Source: Rhizobium phaseoli
Lineage (GTDB): Bacteria; Pseudomonadota; Alphaproteobacteria; Rhizobiales; Rhizobiaceae
Reading direction: 5' to 3'
NCBI RefSeq assembly: GCF_010668805.1
Contig: NZ_WUFT01000002.1
Span: 310,001 to 374,000, forward strand
DNA length: 64,000 nt
A model generated the notes under the pieces. It was not told the DNA's origin and did no database searches. It saw only the letters and a list, made by a program, of their open reading frames with translations. Made by a program: the position numbers and the translations under genes. Shown piece after piece: positions 25,987 through 35,332 of this stretch; position 1 is the stretch's first letter; every line of letters starts with the position of its first letter.

Positions 25987-27249
25987 ATGCCGATGGGTTC
26001 CGAGCATCCGCTGCGCAGGGAACTTCACGACGAGCTGCATGCACGGCCGTCGCTTTATTTTGAGACCGACACCGATGTCTGGCACGTCGCCATAGTCGGC
26101 GAGAGTGCCCCGCCTACGCTGCCGGCTTCCATGCCGGGATTGGAAGACGTCTCTGCCACCCGCGAGGGGAACCACGGCATCGGCCGCTTCGGCGACGGCC
26201 GGCTGAAATGGGAGGCGCATACCGAGTTCCTGACCCTCACCTTCGTCGTTCCTGCAGCCGCCGAACCCGGCAGCAACCCGCCTGAAGCCTTTCAGGCCTG
26301 CTGCCGTCAAATCGACGGCAAAGTCATCGCGGCCGTCCGGGTGCTGGTGCGGGCCGACAAGGACGGACAGCATTCGGAAAAACCAAAGCTCGACTATGTC
26401 GCTTCTCAGGTCGGCGGCGGCGACGCGGAGGTGCATTCGAACTTCCGCCTGACAGACAGCGGTTTCGCGGAGTTCCTATTCTTCAACCGCAGCCTCAACG
26501 CCTATCGTACCGGCCGCATGGTCAGGCGTTTCCTGGAAATCGAGACATACCGGATGATGGCCCTTTTGGCGCTGCCGAAGGCACGCGAGACGGTCTCCAA
26601 GCTTTCGGCCTTCGACCAGCGGCTCGATTTGCTGATCACCCATATGCAGGGTGCCGTCAAGGTGGACAAGGCGCTGCTGTCGGAGGTGACCAGGCTCTCG
26701 TCCGATGTCCTCAACTTCTCGGCGCTCGCCCGCCACCGCTTCGGTGCGACGAAAGCCTATGCCGATATCGTCGCCAGTCGGCTGTCCGAGCTTCGCGAAG
26801 AGCGGGTCCAGGGAAGGCAACGACTGGGGACGTTCATCGACCGACGCTTCCAACCGGCTGTGCGCTCGGTCTATGCGGCAGAGCGGCGCCTCGACGAACT
26901 GGCCGAACGCGTTAGCCTGGCCGGAGACCTGCTCAGAACCACGGTCCAGGTTCAGCTCGAGGATCAGAACGCCTCGCTGCTGACGTCGATGGAAGAGCGG
27001 GCCCGCATCCAGGTGCATATCCAGCAGGCGGTCGAAGGGTTTTCGGTCATTGCCATTACCTATTACACCGTCGGCCTGGCGAAGATCTGCCTTGAAAGCA
27101 TTTCCGCGCTGGGCGTCGATCCGCACGTGACAAAACTCGCCGTTCTCGGCGCCATCCCGCTCGTGCTCTTCGCCGTCTGGACCGCGGTTCGTCACGTTCG
27201 CAGGAGCATCGCCGGTGCGCCACATGGTCCCGTGTCCGGAAGCCACTGA
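25987..27249 (+). CDS. DUF3422 family membrane-anchored protein
   Basis: Conserved proteobacterial protein of unknown function, 420 residues. It starts with the family hallmark HPLRRELHDELHARP. A mixed N-terminal domain of about 200 residues follows (FLTLTFVVPAAA; FRLTDSGFAEFLFFNRSL), then a long helical region (about 210-345) rich in coiled-coil heptads (LDLLITHMQG...LASRLSELREERVQG). Two C-terminal transmembrane helices lie at about 350-370 and 383-403, with a short basic tail. There is no signal peptide, so the bulk should be cytoplasmic. It is a single gene between two terminators, unrelated to the flanking sugar loci. Start ATG kept because the HPLRRELHDELHARP motif begins at residue 7. 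Confidence 0.88.
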   Translation: MPMGSEHPLRRELHDELHARPSLYFETDTDVWHVAIVGESAPPTLPASMPGLEDVSATREGNHGIGRFGDGRLKWEAHTEFLTLTFVVPAAAEPGSNPPEAFQACCRQIDGKVIAAVRVLVRADKDGQHSEKPKLDYVASQVGGGDAEVHSNFRLTDSGFAEFLFFNRSLNAYRTGRMVRRFLEIETYRMMALLALPKARETVSKLSAFDQRLDLLITHMQGAVKVDKALLSEVTRLSSDVLNFSALARHRFGATKAYADIVASRLSELREERVQGRQRLGTFIDRRFQPAVRSVYAAERRLDELAERVSLAGDLLRTTVQVQLEDQNASLLTSMEERARIQVHIQQAVEGFSVIAITYYTVGLAKICLESISALGVDPHVTKLAVLGAIPLVLFAVWTAVRHVRRSIAGAPHGPVSGSH

Positions 27250-27259
27250 CACGCGCATT

Positions 27260-27294
27260 CACCGCCGCCCTTTCGGAGCGGCGGTGTTCTCTTT
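27260..27294 (+). terminator. Terminator after DUF3422 gene
   Basis: A 9-bp perfect stem CACCGCCGC / GCGGCGGTG with a 9-base loop is followed by TTCTCTTT. It lies between convergent genes and so may also stop the minus-strand MCP transcript weakly. Confidence 0.75.
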
Positions 27295-27311
27295 ACCGCA
27301 TCAGCAGAACG

Positions 27312-29459
27312 TTACGATGCCATTGCGTAGGGGTGATGGTCACGTGCCTGGCGGCTGCCCGTCTTGAACCGCCGCAACAGATCGGCAAGGCTTTCGGTTT
27401 CCTGTGTCAGGCTCTGGGCGGCGGCCGTGGTTTCTTCGACCATCGCGGCGTTCTGCTGCGTCACCTTGTCCATCTGGTCGCCGGCGGCCGAGACCTCGCG
27501 CAGGCTTGTCGCCTGTTCGCGCGCGGCAACGGCAATCTCGGCCACGGTCGCATTCATTGCTGTGACCTGCTCGACGATCTGTTCGAGCGAGAGGCCGGAT
27601 TCGCCGACCAGCTCGACGCCGGTCTTGACCTGCGCCGAGGAGGTGGAGATCAGTTGCTTGATCTCCCTTGCCGCATTGGCGGAACGCTGGGCGAGCTCAC
27701 GGACTTCCTGGGCGACTACCGCAAAACCCTTGCCGGCTTCACCGGCACGCGCCGCTTCGACGCCGGCATTCAGCGCCAACAGGTTGGTCTGGAAGGCGAT
27801 CTCATCGATGACGCTGATGATGTTGCCGATCTTGGACGAAGAATTTTGAATTTCCGTCATCGCGTCGATGGCCCGGGCGACGATCTCGCCGCCCTTTTCG
27901 GCATTGGTGCGCGCCGTCGCCACGACGGCCTGGGCGCGGCCTGCGCCCTCCGCCGTGCCGTTGACGCCGCGGGTCACGTCGCCGAGTGCTGCAACCGTTT
28001 CTTCCAGGGAGGCTGCCTGCTGCTCGGTGCGGCGGGCGAGATCGTTGGAGGCGGTGGAGATTTCCGACAGGCCGGAGCGGATGGTGGCGACCGCGCGAAT
28101 GACGGAGTCGACCGCTTCCTCGAGGCTTGCGACCGAGTTGTTGAAGTGATCGCGGATCCTGACGTAGCGATGGTCGACTTCGCCGACGCGGACGGTGAGA
28201 TCGCCCTTGGAGAGCGCGTCAAGGCCTACGGAAATCTGGCGGAAGGCATGTTCCATCACCTGCGCATCGGAAAGCCGCTCGGCCTCCTGCCGCAGCCGCT
28301 CTTCCTCGGCGGCCAGGCGTGCCCGCTCGGCATTGGCTTCGGCGATCAGCTTGGCACGGCCGGTCTCTTGGAATACCTTCAGCGAACGCGCCATGGCGCC
28401 CAGCTCATGGCGGTGCTCGACGCCCGTTATCGCGATCTTCTCCTCGCCGCGGGCAAGCTGCTCCATCGACTGCGCCATCTTGCGCACCGCCGAGGAAATC
28501 AGCCGGCCGACGAAATAGGAAAGCACGAGGCCGATGACGATCAACAGCCCGCTGATGACGAGCGTCGTGCTGGTCGCGGAGGCAACCGTTGCGTCAACCG
28601 AACCATCCAGGGTCTTCTGCGCACCCGTGACGGTTGCCTGCAGGTCCTTGAAACCGCCTGATATTTTCGGCGCAAGCACGCTGAGCTGTGTCTGGCGGAT
28701 GTTGCCGGAGGCCTGCAGGACGTCCTTCATGTCGCCGAGACGGGCGGTGTAGTTCTGCATGAGCTGGCCGGCGCCCATCAGGCGCTTCTTCTGCAACTCG
28801 TTCTTCGCGGCCTTGGCGGCGGTTTCATTGAGGCTGACCGCTTCGGCCAGCGCTGCCTGCGCCGTGTCATAGGCCGCAAAATCGTTGGAATGCACGAAGC
28901 GCTCGGAGAAATAGAGACTGCGGTTCAAAGCCTCCAGTGTCGCCGCCGTCATCTGCAATACGGCCACATCGTTCTGGCGCCAGGCGCTTCGCACGACGTC
29001 GTTGAGAGCGATGCTGGTCCAGGGGCCAAATTCGGTGACCTTGGAGATCAAGGCGTCACGCCGGGCCTGAAGAGAAACGATCTGTTCGAAAGCCTTGCCA
29101 TAGGCGGCAATGTCCTGGCGGATCGCGGCAAGGCCGGATTGCAGCTCCTTGTTGCCGGCAAAACGCGGATCGTCGGCGTCGAACGCCTTCACGCCGGCAC
29201 GGAAGCGGTCGACGACATCCTGGGTCGGCGTGGAGCGGAAAGCTTCAGCAGACATCTGAATCTCGTTCAGCTGGTCGCTGTAGTCCGATATGGCGAGGCT
29301 CTGGCCCGCCGTGGCGCGATAGGACGCGAAAATCGATGCGAGCCCGTTCATGCCGGAGATCGCGCTGACGGTGAGCAGGCTCATCAGCAGGATCAATGGC
29401 ACGAAGCCCGAAGTGATCTGCGCGCGAATGCCGAATTTATTCCAGAAATGCAACATCAT
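27312..29459 (-). CDS. Chemoreceptor (MCP) with large periplasmic sensor, paired with sugar SBP
   Basis: Methyl-accepting chemotaxis protein, 715 residues. TM1 is about 13-35, a wholly helical periplasmic region of about 260 residues follows (long enough for a helical bimodular, HBM-like, sensor), and TM2 is about 298-322. A HAMP domain and a second linker lead to a signalling domain with the consensus hairpin [21 protein letters not shown]. The start is the ATGATG preceded by AGAGG; a longer frame would reach back into the preceding gene. It begins 13 bases after the stop of a ribose-type SBP gene, so the two are almost certainly co-transcribed. This suggests that the receptor reads the ligand-loaded binding protein. 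That coupling is inference. Confidence 0.95.
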   Translation of the reverse strand: MMLHFWNKFGIRAQITSGFVPLILLMSLLTVSAISGMNGLASIFASYRATAGQSLAISDYSDQLNEIQMSAEAFRSTPTQDVVDRFRAGVKAFDADDPRFAGNKELQSGLAAIRQDIAAYGKAFEQIVSLQARRDALISKVTEFGPWTSIALNDVVRSAWRQNDVAVLQMTAATLEALNRSLYFSERFVHSNDFAAYDTAQAALAEAVSLNETAAKAAKNELQKKRLMGAGQLMQNYTARLGDMKDVLQASGNIRQTQLSVLAPKISGGFKDLQATVTGAQKTLDGSVDATVASATSTTLVISGLLIVIGLVLSYFVGRLISSAVRKMAQSMEQLARGEEKIAITGVEHRHELGAMARSLKVFQETGRAKLIAEANAERARLAAEEERLRQEAERLSDAQVMEHAFRQISVGLDALSKGDLTVRVGEVDHRYVRIRDHFNNSVASLEEAVDSVIRAVATIRSGLSEISTASNDLARRTEQQAASLEETVAALGDVTRGVNGTAEGAGRAQAVVATARTNAEKGGEIVARAIDAMTEIQNSSSKIGNIISVIDEIAFQTNLLALNAGVEAARAGEAGKGFAVVAQEVRELAQRSANAAREIKQLISTSSAQVKTGVELVGESGLSLEQIVEQVTAMNATVAEIAVAAREQATSLREVSAAGDQMDKVTQQNAAMVEETTAAAQSLTQETESLADLLRRFKTGSRQARDHHPYAMAS

Positions 29460-29472
29460 AGGCCTCTTATGC

Positions 29473-30402
29473 TCACTGGCTCTTCGGCAGGTATTGGGCA
29501 ATGTTCTCGGGTGTGACCAGTTCGAAGGGGACGTTGTTTTCGCGCGGCACCTTCTCCTTGTTGACGAGCTTCACGGCAGCGTCGACGGCCGCCGCCCCCT
29601 GCCCGACCGCACTCTGGAGAATGGTCACGTCGAGATCGCCGGCCACCATGGCGGCAAGCGCATCGTCGGTGGCGTCGACGCCGGCAACGACGACGTCCTT
29701 CATCGGGATATTGGCCTTCTTCATGGCGCGGATCGCACCGAGCGCCATCTCGTCATTGTTGGCGATAACAGCATCGAACTTGACGCCGGCCGCCAGCCAT
29801 TCCTGCATCTGCTGATCGGCATAATCGCGCGACCAATAGCCCGCTTGCTGCTCGACGATCTCAAGGCCTTTGCATTCCGGCGTCGCGATGACATCGGCGA
29901 TGTCCTGGGTGCGGGTACGGGCGGCCACATGGAAGACCTCCCCCATCAGCACGACGACACGGCCCTTGCCCTTGAGGAGAGAGCACACTTGCTTCGTCTC
30001 CAGCGTACCGGAATCCTTCTCATCGGAGGCGACAACGACCTGATTGTCCGGCAAGTCCGACAGATTGGAGGGCGTAGTGTTGATGTAGATCAGCGGAATG
30101 CCGGCATCCGCTGCGATCTTGGTCATTTGCGGCCCGAAATCGCCATCAGACAGCATCATGATAATGGCATCGACCTTGTCGGCAACGAACTGCTGAACCT
30201 GCTTCTTCTGAAGCTCGTTGTCGCCCTTGGCATTCGCGGTGACGAGCTTGAGGCCTGATATCGTCTTCCCGTGCGAGAGCACGCCATTCAGAAGCATCTC
30301 TCTGAATTTGTCGAGATTGGTCATCGAAACCCCGATCGTCTGTGCATTGGCAACAGAGACCGATATCGCCAAGGCGATGGATGCAAGCGTGGCCGTTTTC
30401 AT
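29473..30402 (-). CDS. Ribose/galactose-type periplasmic sugar-binding protein (no transporter attached)
   Basis: Periplasmic binding protein of the RbsB-like type I fold, 309 residues. Signal peptide [22 protein letters not shown] is clear. The body reads [82 protein letters not shown] and [27 protein letters not shown], all standard for the family. Start ATG follows AGGGG. No permease or ATPase of the CUT2 class is adjacent; the only partner in the unit is the chemoreceptor downstream. It may therefore be a sensory binding protein rather than a transport one, or share a transporter encoded elsewhere. Ligand probably a pentose or hexose, not determinable here. Confidence 0.93.
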   Translation of the reverse strand: MKTATLASIALAISVSVANAQTIGVSMTNLDKFREMLLNGVLSHGKTISGLKLVTANAKGDNELQKKQVQQFVADKVDAIIMMLSDGDFGPQMTKIAADAGIPLIYINTTPSNLSDLPDNQVVVASDEKDSGTLETKQVCSLLKGKGRVVVLMGEVFHVAARTRTQDIADVIATPECKGLEIVEQQAGYWSRDYADQQMQEWLAAGVKFDAVIANNDEMALGAIRAMKKANIPMKDVVVAGVDATDDALAAMVAGDLDVTILQSAVGQGAAAVDAAVKLVNKEKVPRENNVPFELVTPENIAQYLPKSQ

Positions 30403-30599
30403 GAATTCCCCTGCGCAATTCGGATCTGAATGCGTTATTTCAAATTTTGGTTAAATTTTACTTTTCGACGCGAAGCAAAAGTTAAGCGCGAGGGTATGAT
30501 CTTGCGGGGCGGTTGCGCTTCTTGGGCGGCTATCAGCCGAACTTGACCAGCTTCGCCTCGAACCTGGCGCCACACGCTTTAAGCTATGTTTTATATAAA

Positions 30600-31484
30600 C
30601 TATCGTCCGCCGAAGCCGGATCCGACGGAGATGCCTTTGTAGATTATCCTCTGCATTACGATGGCCAGGATGACGCCCGGCACCATGGAAATTGTCGCAC
30701 CCGCCATGATGTAGTTCCACGAAGTGCCCTGCTGCGTCTGGAACAGGGTGAGCCCGAGCGGCAGCGTGGCTTTCTCGACGCCGCTGGTAGCGATCAGCGG
30801 CCAAAGGAAACTCTTCCATTGCGCGATGAATGTGAAGAGCGACAGCAGGCCGATCGCCGGCATGGCAAGCGGAACGATCACCGTGACCAGGATGCGCAGG
30901 CGCGAAGCACCGTCCATCATCGCCGCCTCGTCGAGATCCTTGGGAATGCCGAGGATAAACTGCCTCAGCAAAAACGTGCCGAAGGAAGAGAAGGCGACCG
31001 GCAGGATCATGCCGTGATAGGTATTGATCCAGCCGAGCTTGCTGACCAGGAGGAAGAGCGGGATGACCAGCATCACCTGCGGGATCATCAGCGTGCTCAG
31101 ATAGGTGAGCAGCAGCCCTTCCCGCCCGGGAAACCTCAGCCGGGCGAAGGCGTAGGCGGAAAGGCAGGACACCGCGACCACGATCGCCGTCACGCCACAG
31201 GCGACCACGAGGGAATTCAGCAGGAAGGTGCCGAACGGCAGGGACACCAAGGCATCAACGAAGGTGCCCCACTGATACTCCTCAGGGAAGATGCGGACCG
31301 GCACGGCCATCACTTCGGCGTTGGAGCGCACCGCGTTCGACACCATCCAGAAAAATGGGAAGAGGAAAAGCAGCGCGACCAGCGAAAGTCCCGCGTAACT
31401 CAAAAAGCTGGCGACGCGCCGCAGGGTGCGCTGCCGATTCGCCGAGACGGAATGCGGATGCCGTGAGGTCAGGTCAGTCGTCAT
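30600..31484 (-). CDS. Carbohydrate ABC transporter permease (MalG type), locus B
   Basis: Inner-membrane CUT1 channel subunit, 294 residues, about six helices. The EAA loop reads DEAAMMDGASRLRILVTVIVPLAMPAIG, and the N-terminal segment SLVALLFLFPFFWMVSNAVRSNAEV is typical of MalG-type subunits. It overlaps the partner permease gene by 11 bases and is the last transporter gene in the order GH29, SBP, permease, permease. No ATPase gene follows: the next gene rightward by transcription is the SBP-MCP unit. It must therefore use an ATPase encoded elsewhere. Confidence 0.94.
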   Translation of the reverse strand: MTTDLTSRHPHSVSANRQRTLRRVASFLSYAGLSLVALLFLFPFFWMVSNAVRSNAEVMAVPVRIFPEEYQWGTFVDALVSLPFGTFLLNSLVVACGVTAIVVAVSCLSAYAFARLRFPGREGLLLTYLSTLMIPQVMLVIPLFLLVSKLGWINTYHGMILPVAFSSFGTFLLRQFILGIPKDLDEAAMMDGASRLRILVTVIVPLAMPAIGLLSLFTFIAQWKSFLWPLIATSGVEKATLPLGLTLFQTQQGTSWNYIMAGATISMVPGVILAIVMQRIIYKGISVGSGFGGR

Positions 31485-32400
31485 AATGCACCCATTTGCG
31501 CTGCATGTGGAACTGCAGAATGGTGAGCGCCATGATCATGACGAACATCACCCAGGCAAGAGCAGAGGCATAACCCATCTGGAAGTTGGTGAAGCCTTTC
31601 TGGTAGATGGCGAAGCCGAGTGTGGCCGTCGCCGAGCCTGGGCCGCCGCGCGTCATCGCAAAGATCTCGTCAAAGACCTGCAGCGACGTGATCGCCGTCA
31701 TCACGGTGGCGAAGAAGACGGTCGGCGAGATGAGCGGCAAGCGGATGCGCCAGAATTGCTGCCAGGCATTGGCGCCATCGATCGTCGCCGCTTCGAGATA
31801 ATGCTTCGGCACCAGATCGAGCGCGGCGTTGAACATCACGACGTTATAGCCGACATTCGCCCACAGCGTGACCAGGATGATCGCCTGCATGGCCCAGGTC
31901 GGGTTCAGCAGGAAATTCGGCAGGCCGAGGCCGAGCGCTCGGATGACGGCGTCGGCCAATCCATCTGGCGTGAAGATCAGCAGCCACACGACCGACGCGG
32001 CGATCGTCGGCGTGAAGGTCGGCAGGAAGAAGATCACCCGGAAGATCGCCTTGCCGCGCTTCAGGCTCGATATCCACACCGCAAGCGTCAGCGAGACGGC
32101 AATGTTCAGCGCCAGATATTCGACGGCGAAGAACAGCGTATTGCGCAAGATGGTGTAAAATGCCGGATCGACGGTGAAAAGCTTGATGTAATTCTGAAAG
32201 CCGACGAAGGACGGCGTCGAGATCAGCTGCCAGTTGGTGAAGGAGAGCGCCAGCGACGCCAGGATCGGCAGAGCCATGAAGATCATGAAGCCGAGGAAGC
32301 TCGGCAGCAGGAACAGCATGGCGGTCTGCGTCTCCGGCTTCAGAAAACGCCGTGGCTGACCGGGCTGCAGCGGAATTTCGGCGACGGCGCTTTGCGACAT
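31474..32400 (-). CDS. Carbohydrate ABC transporter permease (MalF type), locus B
   Basis: Inner-membrane CUT1 channel subunit, 308 residues. Helices include AMLFLLPSFLGFMIFMALPILASLALSF; the EAA loop is LEAATIDGANAWQQFWRIRLPLISPTV; the late motif is FDEIFAMTRGGPGSAT. I chose the internal ATG (MSQSAVAE) because GGAGGA lies 4 bases before it; the more distal ATG in the same frame actually contains that ribosome-binding site. It follows the SBP gene after a 129-base gap that holds a stable hairpin. Confidence 0.94.
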   Translation of the reverse strand: MSQSAVAEIPLQPGQPRRFLKPETQTAMLFLLPSFLGFMIFMALPILASLALSFTNWQLISTPSFVGFQNYIKLFTVDPAFYTILRNTLFFAVEYLALNIAVSLTLAVWISSLKRGKAIFRVIFFLPTFTPTIAASVVWLLIFTPDGLADAVIRALGLGLPNFLLNPTWAMQAIILVTLWANVGYNVVMFNAALDLVPKHYLEAATIDGANAWQQFWRIRLPLISPTVFFATVMTAITSLQVFDEIFAMTRGGPGSATATLGFAIYQKGFTNFQMGYASALAWVMFVMIMALTILQFHMQRKWVHYDD

Positions 32401-32502
32401 GTCTTCCTCCATGCGTGGCAATCCCGCCGCGGCGAGAGCTGGCGCATGACCCGTAAATCGAAATCGATTGTCCGAACGATCATGCGCAGATCCAAAGCGA
32501 CG

Positions 32503-32522
32503 GCGCGTCTTCTCAGACGCGC
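32503..32522 (-). other. Intercistronic hairpin after locus B SBP
   Basis: Perfect 8-bp stem GCGCGTCT / AGACGCGC with a four-base loop, 7 bases beyond the SBP stop codon on the minus strand and with no U tract. It probably protects the upstream SBP mRNA from 3' decay and so raises SBP over permease levels. A second, looser repeat GCGCATGA / TCATGCGC (32442-32487) lies further on. Confidence 0.6.
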
Positions 32523-32529
32523 GGGCGCT

Positions 32530-33750
32530 CTATTGTTGCGCAAGGCTCTGGATGGACTCCATCGTCTGCTTGGCGTCGGCGCTGCCGCCGAAGGCCGGCG
32601 GGAAATACTGGTTGAACAGGTTTTCGACCGCCGCCCAGTTGTTGGTGATCACGTAGGGCACTGAATGCGCCAGGGAATAATCGATGGCCTCGCCGCCATT
32701 GGTAATGTCCTTGGCTGCCACCTTGTACCACGAGGATTGCGACGCCGTGCGCGCCGGCAGCGCACGCCCCTGTTCGGCGAGGTATTGCAATGCTTCCGGG
32801 CTGGTCAGCACCTGGATCGCCTTCCAGGCCGCATCCTTGTTCTTGCTCGTCGTGGCGATGCCGAAACCTGAGCCCGCCGTGACGGCGGTAAGCTCGCCGT
32901 CTCCGCGCGGGAGCGAGGTAGAACCAATTTTGAACTTGACCTTGTCCTTCATGCCGATGATTGACCACGGACCGTCGATATACATGGCGACATTGCCCGA
33001 GTAGAACCGGCCTTGGATGACCGTGCCGGCATCGGCGCTCGACGGCACCAGCGGCGCGACCTTGTCCTTGGCGGCAAAGCCAATCACCCTCTCGGCGGCA
33101 GCAACGGCGCTCGGATTGGTGAGGTCTAGCTCTCCTGCGTCGTTGACATATTTATCGCCCCAGGCGGCCGCCAGAACCGAATAATTGGTCGGGGTGATGC
33201 CGAAGCCGTATTTGCCGTCCTTGGTCAGCTTCTTGGCGGCATCGGTGAATTCGCCAAGCGTCCAGCCCGGCTTAGGCAACGGAACGTCGGCAGCTTCGAG
33301 CGCGTCCTGGTTATAATAGATGACCCACGGACCGACGTCGTAAGGCAGGCCGTAAAGCTGCTTGTCGACGGACATGCCGCCGATGATCGAAGGGGTGAAA
33401 GCGCCGACATCGAATTTGTCGGCCGCGATCCGGTCATTCAGAGGCTCGAGCAGCGAAACAAAATTCGGCATGCGCAGCGACTGCATGGAAACGATATCGG
33501 CGAGCTGTCCGGATGCCGCCAGCACCGGCAGCCTTGTCCAGTAGTCGACCCAACCCGTCGTCGTCAGGGTCACCTTGATATCGGGATATTTGGCGGTCAC
33601 CATGTCGGCTAGGTGCTGCCAGCCCTTGGTGTCGGCATCGGAACCGGTCCACATCTGCCAGGTCAGGTTGACCTGTTCGGCGGATGCGGCGGTGGCAAAT
33701 AGGCTACCGCCGATTGCGGCAAGCATAAGCGTTTTCTTTAACACCTTCAT
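32530..33750 (-). CDS. Sugar ABC transporter solute-binding protein, locus B
   Basis: Periplasmic family 1 binding protein, 406 residues. Signal peptide MKVLKKTLMLAAIGGSLFATAASA-EQV is clean. Family features are WQMWTGSDADTKGWQHLADMVTAKYPDIKVTLTTTGW, YGLPYDVGPWVIYYNQDALEAADVPLPKPGWTLGEF and MYIDGPWSIIGMKDKVKFKIGSTSLPRG. The start is supported by GGAGGAGAAACCC directly before the ATG. It is encoded between the fucosidase and permease genes, so the imported sugar is likely a fucosylated oligosaccharide. Confidence 0.95.
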   Translation of the reverse strand: MKVLKKTLMLAAIGGSLFATAASAEQVNLTWQMWTGSDADTKGWQHLADMVTAKYPDIKVTLTTTGWVDYWTRLPVLAASGQLADIVSMQSLRMPNFVSLLEPLNDRIAADKFDVGAFTPSIIGGMSVDKQLYGLPYDVGPWVIYYNQDALEAADVPLPKPGWTLGEFTDAAKKLTKDGKYGFGITPTNYSVLAAAWGDKYVNDAGELDLTNPSAVAAAERVIGFAAKDKVAPLVPSSADAGTVIQGRFYSGNVAMYIDGPWSIIGMKDKVKFKIGSTSLPRGDGELTAVTAGSGFGIATTSKNKDAAWKAIQVLTSPEALQYLAEQGRALPARTASQSSWYKVAAKDITNGGEAIDYSLAHSVPYVITNNWAAVENLFNQYFPPAFGGSADAKQTMESIQSLAQQ

Positions 33751-33798
33751 GGGTTTCTCCTCCCTCCATGAACGCAATGGACACGCACGTGGGATCGA

Positions 33799-35127
33799 CT
33801 ACGCCTTGAGGACGATCTCGATCACCGGCACGGTGACATCAGGTCGCCGAACCGGCAGTTCCAGCATGACGATGCCTCCCGGCACCATCACGCCGACATT
33901 GGGATCCACATCCCTGGTATGGGCCACCCAGTGGACCTCGCTGGCGTCGTGCAGGAACTGCACATAGGCGACCCTGTCGGCGATGCCCTCGATGTGGATG
34001 TGGCGGTAAGGCCAGTTATAGACATGAAGGTAGAGGCGGTTGCCGCGCTGGGTGTAGCGGCAGCCAGCGGGTGCCGGAAGCTCGGACGGGCCGGCCCCAT
34101 AGATGGCGCGTGCGTTGACGGCCATCCATTTCCGGTAGACCTCGAGAGCATCGATGGCGCGGGCATCGAACGTGCCCCGCCCGGTCGGCCCGACATTCAT
34201 CAGCAGGTTGCCGCCGAGTGCAACGGAATCGATCAGCAGCTGGATGATCTGTTCCGGGCTCTTCCAGCTAGCCTCGTCGCGGTGATAACCCCAGGAGCCG
34301 CTGAAGGTGTGGCAGGCTTCCCAGAGCACCCCCTGGCTGGCGACGGCAGGTGCAACGCGCGGCGTATATTGCTCCGGCGTGGTTATGTCGGGCAAGGTTC
34401 CCGGCGGCAGATCGAGCCGGTTGTTGATGATGATTTCGGGCTGCAACTCGCGCGCCAGCTCGACAAGCCGCTCGCTGTCCCAGTCGGCACGCCCCTTACC
34501 GGGCAGGCCGCGATATTCCCGCGCAGGCCCGGGATAGCTAAAATCGAACCAGATGATGTCGACGCGGCCGAAGCCGGTCAGGAGCTCGCGCACCTGTTCG
34601 CGCATATAGGCCGCATAGTTGGCGACGTTGCGACCGGCATTCAGCGCCTTGGCCTCGGGATGGTTGCGCAAGGGATGGTGCAGGTCGATCGGAAAGTCCG
34701 GATGGTGCCAGTCGAGCAGTGAATAATAGAAGCCGATCTTCAATCCCTCGGCGCGGAAGGCCTCGACCAGCGGCGTCAGAAGGTCCTTGCCACAAGGCGT
34801 GTTCGGCGCCTTGTAATTGGTGAGCTTACTGTCCCAGAGGCAGAAACCCTCGTGATGCTTGGTCGTCACCACGACATATTTCATGCCGGCGAGACGCGCG
34901 CGGCGCGCCCACTCCTTGGGATCGTAGAGATCGGGATCGAAATTGTCGAAATAGCGCTGATAGTGCTCGTCGGTCAGCTCTTCGCGGTTCTTCAACCACT
35001 CATGCCGGGCTCCCAGGGCATAGAGACCCCAGTGGATGAACATGCCGAGGCGATCATGGCTGAACCAGGCGTGCTTACCCGCCCCTCTCAATGCCGGATT
35101 CTCCGGCTGGCGTTCCGAACTCGTCAC
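33799..35127 (-). CDS. Alpha-L-fucosidase (GH29), cytoplasmic
   Basis: Retaining alpha-L-fucosidase, 442 residues. GH29 hallmarks are MFIHWGLYALGARHEW (about 29-44), TTKHHEGFCLWDSKLT (88-103), and the nucleophile region DIIWFDFSYPG with Asp at 195. The C-terminal 80 residues form a short beta domain (LYLHVYNWPYRHIHIEG). No signal peptide is present, so it would cut fucose from oligomers after import by the SBP and permeases encoded next in the operon. The start is a GTG preceded by GGAGGAGAAAACCT. Expression is probably controlled by the divergent LacI gene through paired GAACCGGTTC operators. Plant xyloglucan or arabinogalactan fragments are reasonable substrates, but this is inference. Confidence 0.93.
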   Translation of the reverse strand: MTSSERQPENPALRGAGKHAWFSHDRLGMFIHWGLYALGARHEWLKNREELTDEHYQRYFDNFDPDLYDPKEWARRARLAGMKYVVVTTKHHEGFCLWDSKLTNYKAPNTPCGKDLLTPLVEAFRAEGLKIGFYYSLLDWHHPDFPIDLHHPLRNHPEAKALNAGRNVANYAAYMREQVRELLTGFGRVDIIWFDFSYPGPAREYRGLPGKGRADWDSERLVELARELQPEIIINNRLDLPPGTLPDITTPEQYTPRVAPAVASQGVLWEACHTFSGSWGYHRDEASWKSPEQIIQLLIDSVALGGNLLMNVGPTGRGTFDARAIDALEVYRKWMAVNARAIYGAGPSELPAPAGCRYTQRGNRLYLHVYNWPYRHIHIEGIADRVAYVQFLHDASEVHWVAHTRDVDPNVGVMVPGGIVMLELPVRRPDVTVPVIEIVLKA

Positions 35128-35163
35128 AGGTTTTCTCCTCCCTGTTTCCGGTTCACATCATGT

Positions 35164-35175
35164 CGAACCGGTTCG
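35164..35175. promoter_or_regulatory. LacI operator, proximal to fucosidase gene
   Basis: Perfect 12-bp palindrome CGAACC-GGTTCG, 37 bases before the GH29 start codon. A CG-centred palindrome of this form fits the LacI family regulator encoded on the other side of the gap. A partial copy (CCGGTTCA) lies at about 35147-35154. Confidence 0.78.
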
Positions 35176-35314
35176 GTGGCTGATCTTCTTGTCTCAACCT
35201 ACGCCTGTCAAGCCGAAATTCATAAATCGCAAAACTTGGGGAAAATCCCTTCATATGGGGCAATTCAGCACGACTGATTGCAACAACGCATAAAATCTGA
35301 CAAAAGAAAGCTTT

Positions 35315-35326
35315 AGAACCGGTTCG
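35315..35326. promoter_or_regulatory. LacI operator, proximal to regulator gene
   Basis: GAACC-GGTTC (35316-35325) with flanking A and G repeats the core of the fucosidase-side operator 151 bases away and lies immediately before the LacI start codon (7 bases). The position implies autoregulation. The pair could support looping. Confidence 0.78.
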
Positions 35327-35332
35327 ATAGAC

